The position numbers were made by a program, and so were the translations under genes. The notes under the pieces were generated by a model. That model was not told the origin of the DNA. It worked only from the letters and a program-made list of their open reading frames with translations, and did no database searches. From contig NZ_LSZO01000017.1 in NCBI RefSeq assembly GCF_001580025.1, forward strand, positions 1 through 49,539: a DNA stretch of 49,539 bases. The letters run 5' to 3'. Below are positions 31,416 through 40,257 of this stretch, in pieces (the stretch's first letter is position 1; each line of letters begins with the position of its first letter). The DNA comes from Ventosimonas gracilis (GTDB lineage: Bacteria > Pseudomonadota > Gammaproteobacteria > Pseudomonadales > Pseudomonadaceae).

Positions 31416-31733
31416 GTGGCTTTTTTACTGCGTTTATTGATGGGGTTATGGCTGCTATGGGCGGGGGTGGCTGAGGCGGCTTCCACGCTGCGTTGTGGCA
31501 GTGCCGTGGTGAGCTTGGGCGAGCGTATGGCTGAAGTGCAGGATAAGTGCGGAGAGGCGCGCAGCCGCGATGTCATCGGCTACCGCACGGTGCGGGTGGG
31601 CAGTTTTTACGGTTTTCGCCAAGAAGAGGTCGCGGTGGAAGAATGGTCTTACTTGCTGCGCGGCGGCATGCTGTATTTCCTGCGCTTTGAAGGCAACCGC
31701 TTGGTAGACATCAAAAGCAAGCGCAGGAATTAG
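31416..31733 (+). CDS. DUF2845-type exported protein
   Basis: The 105-residue protein has a signal peptide (FLLRLLMGLWLLWAGVAEAAS). The mature part carries LRCGSAVVSLGERMAEVQDKCGE and a C-terminal YFLRFEGNRLVDIKS, typical of DUF2845, whose function is unknown. Two Cys could form a periplasmic disulfide. The GTG start at 31416 is preceded by a strong AAGGAGG. Probably a monocistronic gene. Confidence 0.8.
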   Translation: MAFLLRLLMGLWLLWAGVAEAASTLRCGSAVVSLGERMAEVQDKCGEARSRDVIGYRTVRVGSFYGFRQEEVAVEEWSYLLRGGMLYFLRFEGNRLVDIKSKRRN

Positions 31734-31741
31734 CTTTGCGT

Positions 31742-32074
31742 TTACTGATTGTCGTCCTGGTAACGGCCGGTTTCAGTGCAGCCCAGGCAGCGCACAAAAG
31801 CGGCGCGGGCGGGTTCGACCACAAAGGATTTGGCGCTGTGCTTGGCTGCGCCAACCGGTGCGGTAAAGGGTAGTGTCACTACAAAAAGCCCGGCGCCCGC
31901 TACCGTACCGATAATCAATATGGGTCTGGCAATCACCAAGTCGGCGATCATGGAAAAAGCGGAGGGCGCTTCCACTTGATAAAGTTCGTCGCCGTTATTG
32001 GCTGCCTGTACCGGCGCGGTCAGCAGGCAGGCGGAAAAAGTAGCGATAACGGCGGCGGTGCGAAATGTTTTCAT
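31742..32074 (-). CDS. Small exported membrane protein of unknown function
   Basis: The 110-residue protein has a signal peptide (to about VQA, residue 24) and one hydrophobic segment (about 45-70: ARPILIIGTVAGAGLFVVTLPFTAP). A short tail follows with the conserved VVEPARAAFVRCLGCTETG. Similar small proteins are widespread in Pseudomonas and often mislabelled as multidrug transporters; no transporter features are visible. It converges with the DUF2845 gene eight bases away. Confidence 0.7.
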   Translation of the reverse strand: MKTFRTAAVIATFSACLLTAPVQAANNGDELYQVEAPSAFSMIADLVIARPILIIGTVAGAGLFVVTLPFTAPVGAAKHSAKSFVVEPARAAFVRCLGCTETGRYQDDNQ

Positions 32075-32151
32075 GAGGTCAGTCCTTTAGTTAGATGATG
32101 AAGTGCGATACAGCAGATAACACGAAATAAACAACAGCAGTTTGACTGGCT

Positions 32152-32739
32152 TTATTCACAGGTCAAGGCATACTCGGGCTTTTTCGGTATGAAGTTGCGA
32201 TAAAACGCCAGTATTTTTTGCATGTCAATGGCCTCATTGTCACTGGGATAAAAAGCAGGTCCCAAGATAACGCGGCGACCAGGGTAATCCAGCGCGACCA
32301 ATATTACCGGTACGCCAGCGCCTTTGGCGATGTGATAAAAACCCATCTTCCAGCGCTCGACTTTTTTGCGAGTGCCTTCCGGGGTGATGGCAAGGGCAAA
32401 TTGCTGGCGGGTTTTGAACTCGGTAACGGCTTGTTCGACCATACCTTGCTTTAAGTGTCTTTGAATGGGTACGCCGCCCAAACGCCGCAGCAGGCCGCCG
32501 AACGGAAAGCGAAACAGCGTATGTTTGCCGAACCAGCGGGCATTTAGGGCGAGTTTGAACTTCACCGCCAGCAGCACAACAAAATCCCAGTTGGAGGTGT
32601 GGTGTGCACCGATGAGAACGAATTTATCCAGTGCGGGCAGCTCGCCGCTAACCTGCCAGCCCAGCAGCTTTAAGGTGCTGCGCCCCAGCCATTCGGTAAA
32701 GCGGTTGCGGCGGTAGTTGCTGTCTTTGGCATCATTCAC
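32152..32739 (-). CDS. Lysophospholipid (1-acylglycerol-3-phosphate-like) acyltransferase
   Basis: The 195-residue protein carries the acyltransferase HX4D motif (HTSNWD, H47/D52), the glycerol-phosphate block FRFPFGGLLRRLGGVPIQR and the EGTR motif in AITPEGTRKKVERWKMGFYHIA. Short members like this occur in many gammaproteobacteria, and their acceptor lipid is unclear. I chose the GTG at 32739 because AAGGAG lies about ten bases upstream; the frame extends another 32 codons without homology and would overlap mutM. Confidence 0.8.
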   Translation of the reverse strand: MNDAKDSNYRRNRFTEWLGRSTLKLLGWQVSGELPALDKFVLIGAHHTSNWDFVVLLAVKFKLALNARWFGKHTLFRFPFGGLLRRLGGVPIQRHLKQGMVEQAVTEFKTRQQFALAITPEGTRKKVERWKMGFYHIAKGAGVPVILVALDYPGRRVILGPAFYPSDNEAIDMQKILAFYRNFIPKKPEYALTCE

Positions 32740-32810
32740 GGTACGGCGGCTCCTTTTCACTGCTGGCCTTTTTTCGATGATGGCAGCAAGCAGGTCAAGC
32801 TGCAATGAGC

Positions 32811-33623
32811 TTAACGCTGACAATATGCGCACCAAACGCTGCTGCGCTGAGCCAGGCGCGTTTCGCGCAGCAAGCTGCCGCAGACTTTGCAGGGCAGCCC
32901 GCCACGCCCGTAGACAAACAGTTCCTGTTGAAAATACCCCGGTTTGCCGTCCGCGCCGACAAAATCACGCAGGCTGCTGCCGCCACAGGCAATCGCTTGT
33001 TGCAATATCTGTTTGATCACTTCGGCAAGTCGCAGTAAGCGGGCGCGGGAAATCGAGCCCGCCGCGCGTCTGGGGTCGATTTTGGCGGCGAACAGCGCTT
33101 CACTGGCGTAGATATTGCCGACGCCGACGACCACCAAGTTATCCATGATAAAGGGCTTGATGGCGGTTTGCCGCGTGCGCGACAGGCGATACAGATGCTC
33201 GCCGGTAAATTCATCGGAAAGCGGTTCGGGCCCGAGCTTTAAAAGCAGCGGATGCTGCGCCGGGTCAAGCGTCCACAATAAAGCGCCGAAGCGTCTGGGG
33301 TCGGTATAACGCAGCGATTGTCCGGATGACAGCTCAATATCCACATGCGCATGCTTGGCGGCGGGCGAGCCGCTTGGCAGCAAAAACAGGCTGCCGGACA
33401 TGCCCAAATGACAAATCAATGTGCCCACTTCGGCCTCAATCAGTAGATATTTGGCGCGGCGCTTGACCGCTTGGATGCACTGACCGGATAAACGCACGTC
33501 CAAATCCTCTGGCACCGGCCAACGCAATCTTCGTTCACGCAGCAACACGCGGATGACGCGTTGGCCGAGCAGATAGGGCTCAATACCACGGCGAGTGGTT
33601 TCGACTTCAGGCAATTCAGGCAT
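32811..33623 (-). CDS. mutM: Formamidopyrimidine-DNA glycosylase MutM (Fpg)
   Basis: A 270-residue base-excision-repair enzyme removing 8-oxoguanine. The catalytic N-terminus after Met removal is [12 protein letters not shown] (P2, E3), K58 sits in RRAKYL, and the helix-two-turn-helix [13 protein letters not shown] is intact. A C-terminal zinc finger CKVC...WCAYC is complete. The ATG at 33623 is fixed by the requirement for Pro as second residue. Confidence 0.96.
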   Translation of the reverse strand: MPELPEVETTRRGIEPYLLGQRVIRVLLRERRLRWPVPEDLDVRLSGQCIQAVKRRAKYLLIEAEVGTLICHLGMSGSLFLLPSGSPAAKHAHVDIELSSGQSLRYTDPRRFGALLWTLDPAQHPLLLKLGPEPLSDEFTGEHLYRLSRTRQTAIKPFIMDNLVVVGVGNIYASEALFAAKIDPRRAAGSISRARLLRLAEVIKQILQQAIACGGSSLRDFVGADGKPGYFQQELFVYGRGGLPCKVCGSLLRETRLAQRSSVWCAYCQR

Positions 33624-33730
33624 GCGAGCCACCCAAGCAAAAGCGCCAGTTTACCTTGCGTGTGTCTACCTTCTTGCCTAAAATGCTGCCCCCTGCCATC
33701 TTGGCGGGCGTTTTGCCTTGTGCAAAGCGC

Positions 33731-33749
33731 GAAAATGCTTGGCATTTTC
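33731..33749 (+). other. Perfect hairpin in the rpsF leader
   Basis: GAAAATGC-TTG-GCATTTTC forms an 8-bp stem with a 3-nt loop 60 bp before rpsF. Leaders of S6 operons often contain an S6:S18-binding RNA structure; I cannot see its conserved CCG loop here, so the role is open (terminator of upstream transcription or autoregulatory element). Confidence 0.4.
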
Positions 33750-33808
33750 ACCTTCACCCTCCTTGTCTGACCGCGCAGTGCGGCAGGCTTCACCCGTAAG
33801 GAGCATTT

Positions 33809-34255
33809 ATGCGTCATTACGAAGTAGTTTTTTTGGTTCATCCTGACCAAAGCGAGCAGGTTGGCGCGATGGTTGAGCGCTACAGCAAGCTGATTGAAGA
33901 AGACGGCGGTAAAGTCCACCGTCTTGAAGACTGGGGGCGCCGACAACTGGCCTACAGTATCGATAACGTCCACAAAGCCCATTACGTGCTGATGAACATT
34001 GAATGTTCGGAAAAAGCACTGGCCGAGCTGGAAGAAACCTTCCGCTATAACGATGCGGTTATCCGTAATCTGATCATCCGCCGTGACGAAGCCATCACCG
34101 AACAATCGGAAATGCTTAAAGCTGAAGAAAACCGCGGTGAGCGTCGTGAGCGTCGTGAACGCACGGAAGAAGAGCCTGCGCAGCAAGAAGGCGCTGAAGA
34201 CGATGATGACGAAGCGGATACTGACGACGTCGAAGAGTCCAAAGCCGAAGGCTAA
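33809..34255 (+). CDS. rpsF: 30S ribosomal protein S6
   Basis: The 148-residue protein has the S6 core ([50 protein letters not shown]). An unusually acidic C-terminal tail (about residues 115-148, rich in Glu/Asp) resembles the glutamylated tails of gammaproteobacterial S6, though it is longer. A good AAGGAG precedes the ATG. First gene of the rpsF-rpsR-membrane protein-rplI operon. Confidence 0.97.
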   Translation: MRHYEVVFLVHPDQSEQVGAMVERYSKLIEEDGGKVHRLEDWGRRQLAYSIDNVHKAHYVLMNIECSEKALAELEETFRYNDAVIRNLIIRRDEAITEQSEMLKAEENRGERRERRERTEEEPAQQEGAEDDDDEADTDDVEESKAEG

Positions 34256-34281
34256 TCGCTACTAATTGAAGGAGTTACTCC

Positions 34282-34512
34282 ATGGCACGTTTTTTCCGTC
34301 GCCGCAAGTTCTGCCGCTTTAGCGCCGAAGGCGTAAAAGAGATTGACTACAAAGACCTGAACACGCTCAAGGCGTATATCACGGAAACCGGCAAAATCAT
34401 TCCCAGCCGTATTACCGGAACCAAGGCGCGCTACCAGCGCCAGCTCGCGACCGCGGTAAAACGCGCACGCTTTTTGGCGCTGCTGCCCTACAGCGACAGT
34501 CACGACCGCTAA
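34282..34512 (+). CDS. rpsR: 30S ribosomal protein S18
   Basis: A 76-residue basic protein: [38 protein letters not shown] and [29 protein letters not shown] match S18 throughout. It partners S6 on the platform of the 30S subunit. It is preceded by AAGGAG and lies 26 bp after rpsF. Confidence 0.97.
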   Translation: MARFFRRRKFCRFSAEGVKEIDYKDLNTLKAYITETGKIIPSRITGTKARYQRQLATAVKRARFLALLPYSDSHDR

Positions 34513-34541
34513 ACCACAAAGCACCTTGAACCCCCGCACCC

Positions 34542-35435
34542 ATGCGCGCCCTGCTGCACTTTATCTTGCGCGGGCAGGTCTCTTGCGGCCTGCTGCTCGC
34601 CGCGGCTTCTGCCATACCGTTGCTAGTTTGGCTGGCGGCCGCGGGCGGCAGTTTGTTGCTGCTGCGCCGTGGTTTGGCCGCCAGCGGCCCTGCTTTGCTG
34701 CTGGCGCTGTTGCCTACCCTTGCTTGGTGGCAGGTAGCGGACGAGCCGCGCATGGCGCTGATACTGCTGGGCAGTTTCGCCTTAGCACAAGTGCTGCGTC
34801 GTTACTCAAGCTGGGTATGGGTACTGCTCTGCAGTCTGCTGACCGGCGCTGCCTCTGCACTGTGCTTAAAGCTCGCTTTCAGCGAACCCTTGGCCGCGCA
34901 GAATGCGCAGTTGCAGCCGTTTTTGCCGCAAGCTTTGGGCACTTTGTATCAGCAGATGAGCGAGGCCGAGCAGTTGCGTTTGAGCGAGTTAATGCCGCAA
35001 CTTTTGCTCGGCGTACTGGCCACGCTGCTGCAGATTGCCAGCTTGATTGGCTTGATGCTGGCGCGTTATTGGCAGGCGCTGCTGTTCAATCCCGGTGGCT
35101 TTGCCCGCGAGTTTCACGCACTGCGTCTGCCGAAGAGCGTTGCTTTTTCTCTGTTCGCGCTGCTGCTGCTAATGCCCGCGTTATCGGCGACAGGAGCCGT
35201 ACTGGTGCCGCTTTGCAGTCTGCCTTTGCTGTTTGCAGGGCTCGCTCTGGTGCATGGCAAGCTGGCGGGCAAGGCGGGCGGAAAGTTTGGCTTGGTGGGA
35301 CTTTATTTAAGTTTGCTGCTGTTTATGCAGCTTGCTTATCCGCTTTTGGTGGTGCTGGCGCTGGCCGACAGCCTGTTTGATTTTCGCGGTCTGAAAACGC
35401 GCAAAGGGCACTCGGCAAGCAATCCTGACATTTAA
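34542..35435 (+). CDS. DUF2232-like polytopic membrane protein
   Basis: The 297-residue, very Leu/Ala-rich protein has about eight hydrophobic segments and few charged residues. A membrane protein of this kind regularly sits between rpsR and rplI in Pseudomonas and relatives; it resembles YybS/DUF2232 proteins, whose function is unknown. Recognisable is a central helix pair ending MLARYWQALLFNPGGFAREFHALRLP. Starts 29 bp after rpsR. Confidence 0.75.
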   Translation: MRALLHFILRGQVSCGLLLAAASAIPLLVWLAAAGGSLLLLRRGLAASGPALLLALLPTLAWWQVADEPRMALILLGSFALAQVLRRYSSWVWVLLCSLLTGAASALCLKLAFSEPLAAQNAQLQPFLPQALGTLYQQMSEAEQLRLSELMPQLLLGVLATLLQIASLIGLMLARYWQALLFNPGGFAREFHALRLPKSVAFSLFALLLLMPALSATGAVLVPLCSLPLLFAGLALVHGKLAGKAGGKFGLVGLYLSLLLFMQLAYPLLVVLALADSLFDFRGLKTRKGHSASNPDI

Positions 35436-35458
35436 AGAGAATTAAGAGGTAATACCCA

Positions 35459-35905
35459 ATGGAAGTTATTTTGCTGGATAAAATCACCGGGCTTGGCAGC
35501 TTGGGCGATAAAGTCAGTGTGCGCAGCGGCTATGCGCGCAATTATCTGCTGCCGCAAGGCAAGGCTACGGCGGCTACGGCGGCCAATATCGCCACCTTTG
35601 AAGCGCGTCGCGCCGAACTGGAAAAAGCCTCGCGCGATAAAAAAATCGCCGCTGAAGCCCGCGCCGCGCAACTGGCTGAACTGGAAGTGCGCATTAGCGC
35701 CAGCGCCGGTGACGAAGGCAAGCTGTTTGGTTCGGTCGGCACGCACGATATTGCCAATGCCTTAACCGAATCGGGCGTTCCGGTTGCGAAAAGCGAAGTT
35801 CGCCTGCCGAACGGCAATATTCGCCAATTGGGCGAGTTTGATGTGATGCTGCATTTGCACACGGAAGTTGAAGCCAGCGTGCGCGTGGTCGTCGCTGCCG
35901 CTTAA
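35459..35905 (+). CDS. rplI: 50S ribosomal protein L9
   Basis: A 148-residue protein. The N-terminal domain ([36 protein letters not shown]) contains the L9 signature; a long connecting helix and the C-terminal domain ([40 protein letters not shown]) follow. It is preceded by AGAGGTAAT and ends just before an inverted repeat. Confidence 0.97.
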   Translation: MEVILLDKITGLGSLGDKVSVRSGYARNYLLPQGKATAATAANIATFEARRAELEKASRDKKIAAEARAAQLAELEVRISASAGDEGKLFGSVGTHDIANALTESGVPVAKSEVRLPNGNIRQLGEFDVMLHLHTEVEASVRVVVAAA

Positions 35906-35912
35906 AGGCTTG

Positions 35913-35939
35913 CCCTCTCCCGCAGGCGGGAGAGGGTTT
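35913..35939 (+). terminator. Intrinsic terminator after rplI
   Basis: CCCTCTCCCG (35913-35922) pairs perfectly with CGGGAGAGGG (35927-35936) around a CAGG loop, then TTT. Very stable stem with a short T run, placed right after the rplI stop. Confidence 0.7.
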
Positions 35940-35942
35940 CTG

Positions 35943-36211
35943 TAGGGTCTGCTCCCGCTTCAAACGCGAGCCGCGCTGCTGCGCAAAATTTCGCCAGACT
36001 AGGCGCAGCCTGCAGCCAATGTGTACAACCTTGGCAAAGGCTGCAACGCCGTATGGCGAAATTTTGAGCGCAGCCCGAAGGGACGGGGCAGATTTTTCGC
36101 GCTGCTGTGTTACTCGTCGCTCATTTGCATGAGCAAATTTCGCTTCTCGCGCCTTGCCGCGCGAAAAATCTGCCTCCGTCGCGGCCACGTTTGAAGCGGG
36201 AACAGACCCTA
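35943..36211. repeat. Full-length TA-flanked inverted-repeat element (MITE), copy C
   Basis: Runs from GGGTCTGCTCCCGCTTCAAA at 35945 to CAGACCC at 36209, with TA on both sides; same orientation as copy A. Hairpin 1 pairs 35982-35996 with 36054-36069, with an inner stem 36005-36011 / 36038-36044. Hairpin 2 pairs 36087-36102 with 36159-36174. It lies between convergent rplI and the sulfate-binding gene, whose TAA stop directly abuts the right TA. Confidence 0.9.
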
Positions 36212-37198
36212 TTATTGTCCGCCGTAAATCCGGTCAAATAATCCGCCGTCTTTAAAGTGTTTGGCTTGAATATCCGCCCAAGCGCCAAAGGTTTCTACTA
36301 CGGGCAGAAACTCGACGGACGGAAAGCGGTCGGCAAATTCCGCCAAAATCGTCTCGTTGCGTGGGCGCAGATAGTGCTCAGCCGCCATTCGCTGCGCTTG
36401 CTCTGACCATAGCCATTGCAAATAGGCTTCGGCTTCGCGCCGCGTGCCTTTTTTATCGACCACCTTATCGACCACCGCAACCGGTGGTTCGGCTTCGGCG
36501 CAGACGCTGGGATAGACCAGCTCAAACTCACCACGGCCAAACTCGCGGGCGATCATTTCTGCCTCATTCTCAAAAGTAATCAGCACATCGCCAATTTGGT
36601 TTTGCACAAAGGTTGAAGTCGCGGCGCGTCCTCCGCTGTCCAAAACCGGCACTTGGCGGAACAGTTTGCCGACAAAATCCTCGGCCTCGCTTTCACTGCC
36701 GCCGTTTTTTAGCACATAGCCCCAAGCGGACAGATAGGTATAACGGCCATTGCCGGAGGTTTTCGGATTGGGGATGACCACCTGCACGCCTTCGCTGAGT
36801 AAGTCCGGCCAATCTTTGAGATTTTTTGGATTGCCCTTGCGCACGATAAACACCGTCGCCGAACTAAAGGGCGCACTGTTATTCGGCAGACGGCTCGCCC
36901 AATCAGCGGGGAGCAACTGGCCGTTTTCCACCAGCGCATCAATATCGGTCGCCATATTCATGCTGATCATATCGGCGGGCAGGCCGTCAATCACCGAACG
37001 CGCCTGCTTGCTGGAGCCGCCGTGCGACATGCGAATGCTTAAACGCGGATTGCCCTGTGCTTGCCAGTGCTTTTGGAAGGCCGGATTGTAGGCGCGGTAA
37101 AAATCGCGCATCACGTCGTAAGAGACATTGAGCAGTTCTGCCGCCTGCGCCGTGGCGGCGGCGAGGCTAAAACCAGCGGCGAGTAAGAGCTTTTTCAT
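36212..37198 (-). CDS. Periplasmic sulfate-binding protein (Sbp/CysP-like)
   Basis: The 328-residue protein has a signal peptide ending AQA. Family motifs are LLNVSYDVMRDFYRAYNPAF, the sulfate-loop region SHGGSSKQARSVIDG, NPKTSGNGRYTYLSAWGY and GDVLITFENEA. It should deliver sulfate (or thiosulfate) to a CysTWA ABC transporter, but no permease or ATPase genes are next to it, so it may be an orphan receptor. The start at 37198 gives MKKLLLAAG; an upstream in-frame start lacks similarity. Confidence 0.88.
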   Translation of the reverse strand: MKKLLLAAGFSLAAATAQAAELLNVSYDVMRDFYRAYNPAFQKHWQAQGNPRLSIRMSHGGSSKQARSVIDGLPADMISMNMATDIDALVENGQLLPADWASRLPNNSAPFSSATVFIVRKGNPKNLKDWPDLLSEGVQVVIPNPKTSGNGRYTYLSAWGYVLKNGGSESEAEDFVGKLFRQVPVLDSGGRAATSTFVQNQIGDVLITFENEAEMIAREFGRGEFELVYPSVCAEAEPPVAVVDKVVDKKGTRREAEAYLQWLWSEQAQRMAAEHYLRPRNETILAEFADRFPSVEFLPVVETFGAWADIQAKHFKDGGLFDRIYGGQ

Positions 37199-37244
37199 TA
37201 ACAGCTTCCTGTGGGTTAAGAGTAAATAAAGGATCAATAAAGAG

Positions 37245-38000
37245 TTACGCCAAACTTCTTAACGCGCGTTGGCAAATGCGCCAAGTGGCCGGATTGCTTG
37301 ATTGCTGCCAGCGCGCGCAAACGCCGCGCACCCAATCCGGCTGGCTTTTGCTGGCATCGTTAAGCCAGTTGGCGACTGAATCCTGCACATAGCGGGAAGG
37401 GTCTGCCTGTAGGGGTTCGAGTAGCGGCAAAGCTAATTCGGGATAGTCCTTCAATGCCTTGATATGAGCGCACCAAACCCCGCGCGGGCGCAGGCTTTCG
37501 CTGGCAAAGCGGCGTAGGTTTTCAGGTGGCGCTAACGTCCAAGGTTTAAGCTGCTCAATCGAATGCTCAAGTTCCGCCGCCATCTGCGGCCTAAGCGCGA
37601 GCCATGCCCATTCTCGCGGCGCGTAGTGTGGGTCATCGGCGAGCGGTTTGATCCGCTCAAGGCGCTGTGCCAAGTCAAGATGGGGCAATCTGGCTAACAG
37701 GTAACAAGCCCAGCCACGCACCGTATCCGATGAATGCTGAGCCAACTGAGCAAAACCATCATCGCCCAATTTCACCGCAAGCAATTCGCCCGCCCGCTGC
37801 ATACGGCGGACAATACCTTCGCTTTGTGCGCCCTGCATGGCTAAAAGCGTTGCCGCGTCCACTTGTGGCACGGCAACGCGCATCAGCTCGGCAAAATCCA
37901 CGCAAAGTGTTTCCATCAAATGGCTAGACGGTGCACCGCTATTTAATTGCGCCCGTCGCTCAAAGCTAACGTCCTGCATGTTTTTGCGCATTGTTTGCAA
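37245..38000 (-). CDS. AlkC-like DNA alkylation repair protein (HEAT-like repeats)
   Basis: The 251-residue protein is made of helical repeats. The blocks SSDTVRGWACYLLARLPH, HYAPREWAWLALRPQ, RRFASESLRPRGVWCAHI and ADPSRYVQDSVANWLNDASKSQPDWV are typical of the COG4335 branch of alkylpurine DNA glycosylases. I recognise the family but cannot identify the catalytic residue with confidence. It lies 46 bp upstream of the sulfate-binding gene in the same direction; a functional link is not apparent. Confidence 0.75.
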   Translation of the reverse strand: MQTMRKNMQDVSFERRAQLNSGAPSSHLMETLCVDFAELMRVAVPQVDAATLLAMQGAQSEGIVRRMQRAGELLAVKLGDDGFAQLAQHSSDTVRGWACYLLARLPHLDLAQRLERIKPLADDPHYAPREWAWLALRPQMAAELEHSIEQLKPWTLAPPENLRRFASESLRPRGVWCAHIKALKDYPELALPLLEPLQADPSRYVQDSVANWLNDASKSQPDWVRGVCARWQQSSNPATWRICQRALRSLA

Positions 38001-38077
38001 ACCTGTGACAGAAAGTCGCCGATATTCAACCGAAAGCCGTACCGTGGCAAGCTATAACGTTTTAGTCATGTACTGCC

Positions 38078-38650
38078 ATGCCCATCCTTCGTCGTAAAAC
38101 ACTGCTGCTTGGCCTGCTGCTCGCCTTGGTGCCTGCGGGAATCTGGCTGACCCTACGCTGGTTTGAAGGGCGATGGCTGCGCCCGTTTGCCGCACAAACG
38201 CAGATTTTTTCCGGAGAAACCTTGCAACTGCCGCCCGCACTCGCCGGAAAAGGCCGCATCCGCTTGGTGCATTTTTGGCACCCGACCTGCCCGTGCAATG
38301 CGCTTAATCAGCAGCATCTGGCGGAACTGATGGAGCATTTTTCCCCGCTTGGGGTGGATTTTTATGTCCTGCAAAAAACCGCCAGCCAAGGCCAGTTACC
38401 CGCGCCGCTTGCGGCCTTAAAGCCCCTGGATACGCTGCCCGGCAGTGAGGCCATTCCAGCCAGCCCGGCGCTTGCTATTTGGGATAACAGTGGCCAATTG
38501 GCTTATTTTGGCCCGTACAGCCAAGGCGCGGTTTGCAACTCGGCAAACAGCTTTGTTGAACCGATTTTGCAGGCATTGCTCGAAGGCCGCCGCGTAGAAG
38601 CCCGCCATAATCTTGCAGTCGGTTGCTTTTGTGATTGGCAGACCCATTAG
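38078..38650 (+). CDS. DUF6436 thioredoxin-like membrane-anchored protein
   Basis: The 190-residue protein has an N-terminal membrane segment (about residues 8-25) and a thioredoxin-like domain: VHFWHPTCPCNALNQQHL replaces the CxxC site by a CPC motif. AIWDNSGQLAYFGPYSQGAVCN follows, and the C-terminus is GCFCDW. The set of Cys suggests a periplasmic redox role, but the function is unknown. A fragment of a second copy of this gene survives at 40009-40111. Confidence 0.75.
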   Translation: MPILRRKTLLLGLLLALVPAGIWLTLRWFEGRWLRPFAAQTQIFSGETLQLPPALAGKGRIRLVHFWHPTCPCNALNQQHLAELMEHFSPLGVDFYVLQKTASQGQLPAPLAALKPLDTLPGSEAIPASPALAIWDNSGQLAYFGPYSQGAVCNSANSFVEPILQALLEGRRVEARHNLAVGCFCDWQTH

Positions 38651-38787
38651 CCTTACAGGTCTTGCGGTAATGGCACATCTCGCCGAAAATCGAGGCTTCG
38701 TTCTATGTTGCCTCTAAAATGGGTTAAATACGCAAGGTGGCGTGCTTTCCTTAGTTTTTCTGCACATTGACTAGCAGGAGCTTAATG

Positions 38788-39849
38788 ATGCGATACGTGA
38801 TTACAGCAGTTTTTATTTTTCTCTGCTGCATGCAGGCTCAGGCGCAAGATAAAACCCTGCGCTTTTACAATTGGAACGATTACATGGTGCCGGAAGTTTT
38901 AGCCGACTTCACCAAAGAAACCGGCATCAAAGTAGAAACACCGATTTATGTCGGCATGGAAGAAATGATGAAAGTAGTGCGCAGCGGTGAAGCCTTTGAT
39001 GTGCTGGTGCCGTCCCACTTTGGATTGCCTCCTTTGATTGACGAAGGTTATTTGCAGCCGCTGGATAGAACCAAGCTGCCCAACTGGGCTTATACCGATC
39101 AGCAGCTGATGGTAAAACTCGCCCCGTTTGACCCGCAAAATCTTTACGCTGCCCCCTATTTATGGGGAACGGTCGGCATTGCCATCAATAAACCGCAAGC
39201 TGAAGCCGCCTTTGGCGGGCCGCTGCCGGAAAGTTGGGATTTATTCTTTAATCCTAAACTCGTCAGTCGTTTTACCGGTTGCGGGGTCAGTGCGCTGGAT
39301 GCCGCCAACGAAACCTTAACCATTTTGCTGAACTACAAAGGTCTCGACATGAAACGCAGTTCTCCGCGGCGCATCGAACAGATGGGGGCGATATTGGATG
39401 CACTGCGCCCTAACTTGCGCTATGTAGATGACGAGCGTTATTTAGTTGACCTTTCCCAAGGCAAGCTGTGCCTTGCCATTGCTTGGGTAGGCGAGGCTTT
39501 ACAGGCACGTGAGGCGGGTCAGCCGGTTGAGTTTTTTATTCCGCGCGAAGGTTCGGTGATGTTCCTGGATACCTTGGTGATTCCAGCCAATGCGCCGAAC
39601 CCGGAACTCGCCTACCGGTTCATCAATTACCTGATGCGCCCAGAAATTGCCGCCCGTTTGACCGAGGGGTTGTTTTTTGCCAATTACAACCTGGAAGCGG
39701 CCAAGTTTCTTGGCCCAGCCTTGGTTAATAACCACTCAATTTACCCCGACACGGCGACAATGCTCCGCTTGCATACTCTTGAGCCGTTAAGCGAAACACA
39801 AGAAGCCGCACGTGACCATATTTGGACGCGCTTTGTTGAAGGCAAGTAA
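38788..39849 (+). CDS. PotF-like periplasmic polyamine-binding protein, copy 1
   Basis: A 353-residue type II binding protein with a signal peptide ending AQAQ. Compared with E. coli PotF as I remember it, the ligand-site residues are largely kept: [10 protein letters not shown] (Trp, Asp), VPSHF (Ser), CGVSALDAANE (Glu), AIAWVGEALQ (Trp kept, Asp replaced by Glu) and MFLDTLVIPA (Phe, Asp). Putrescine, spermidine or agmatine are possible ligands; the neighbouring agmatine deiminase favours agmatine or related guanidines. No permease or ATPase genes lie nearby. Start: second ATG, seven bases after AGGAG. Confidence 0.85.
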   Translation: MRYVITAVFIFLCCMQAQAQDKTLRFYNWNDYMVPEVLADFTKETGIKVETPIYVGMEEMMKVVRSGEAFDVLVPSHFGLPPLIDEGYLQPLDRTKLPNWAYTDQQLMVKLAPFDPQNLYAAPYLWGTVGIAINKPQAEAAFGGPLPESWDLFFNPKLVSRFTGCGVSALDAANETLTILLNYKGLDMKRSSPRRIEQMGAILDALRPNLRYVDDERYLVDLSQGKLCLAIAWVGEALQAREAGQPVEFFIPREGSVMFLDTLVIPANAPNPELAYRFINYLMRPEIAARLTEGLFFANYNLEAAKFLGPALVNNHSIYPDTATMLRLHTLEPLSETQEAARDHIWTRFVEGK

Positions 39850-39866
39850 CCCGCAGGTATTTTTAT

Positions 39867-40008
39867 GATCAGCCCCAGCAGTACCCCCCCCCAAAGCCGA
39901 TGGCTTTTTTATGCCTGCCGGATGGCAGTCGCACCGGCAGACCTGGATGCTCTGACCCGAGCGTCCCGATAACGGGCGTTTGGGCGGCAAACCGGCGCAG
40001 GCGGCGTT
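39867..40008 (+). pseudogene. aguA N-terminal fragment (fossil)
   Basis: From about 39895 the DNA matches aguA 41376-41500 with few changes (AAAGCCGATGGCTTTTTTATG and onward). Damage includes a nine-C run at 39884-39892 near the start, TGG to TGA (stop) where aguA reads LWPERP, and loss of the rest of the gene at the junction near 40008, where DUF6436 sequence takes over. Confidence 0.85.
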
Positions 40009-40111
40009 CAGCTTTGCTAAACCGATTTTGCAAGCATTGCTCGAAGGCCGCCGCGTAAGCCCGCCATAATCTCGCGCTCGGTTGTTGTTGTGATTGGCAG
40101 AGCCATTAGCA
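40009..40111 (+). pseudogene. DUF6436 C-terminal fragment (fossil)
   Basis: Matches 38547-38650 of the intact gene (CCGATTTTGCAAGCATTGCTC; GCCCGCCATAATC; TTGTGATTGGCAGAGCCATTAG) with small deletions that break the frame. It is fused directly to the aguA fragment. Confidence 0.85.
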
Positions 40112-40257
40112 TTCTGCAAAGCCTTACACGTCTTGCGGTAATGGCATATCTCGCCGAAAATCACGGGTTCGTTCTATATCGTCTCTAAATATGGATTAAA
40201 TACGCAAGGTGGCGTGTTTTACCTGTTTTCTGCACACTTACCAGCAGGAGCTTAATG

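Larger units (their letters stand above)
39850..40257. other. Spacer between the two PotF-like genes, made of gene fossils and a duplicated leader
   Basis: In order: an N-terminal aguA fragment (about 39867-40008), a C-terminal DUF6436 fragment (40009-40111), then about 145 bp closely similar to the leader of copy 1 (38650-38787). The leader includes a TACGCAAGGTGGCGTG block and CAGCAGGAGCTTAATGATG. Nothing here appears functional except the leader of copy 2. Confidence 0.8.
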
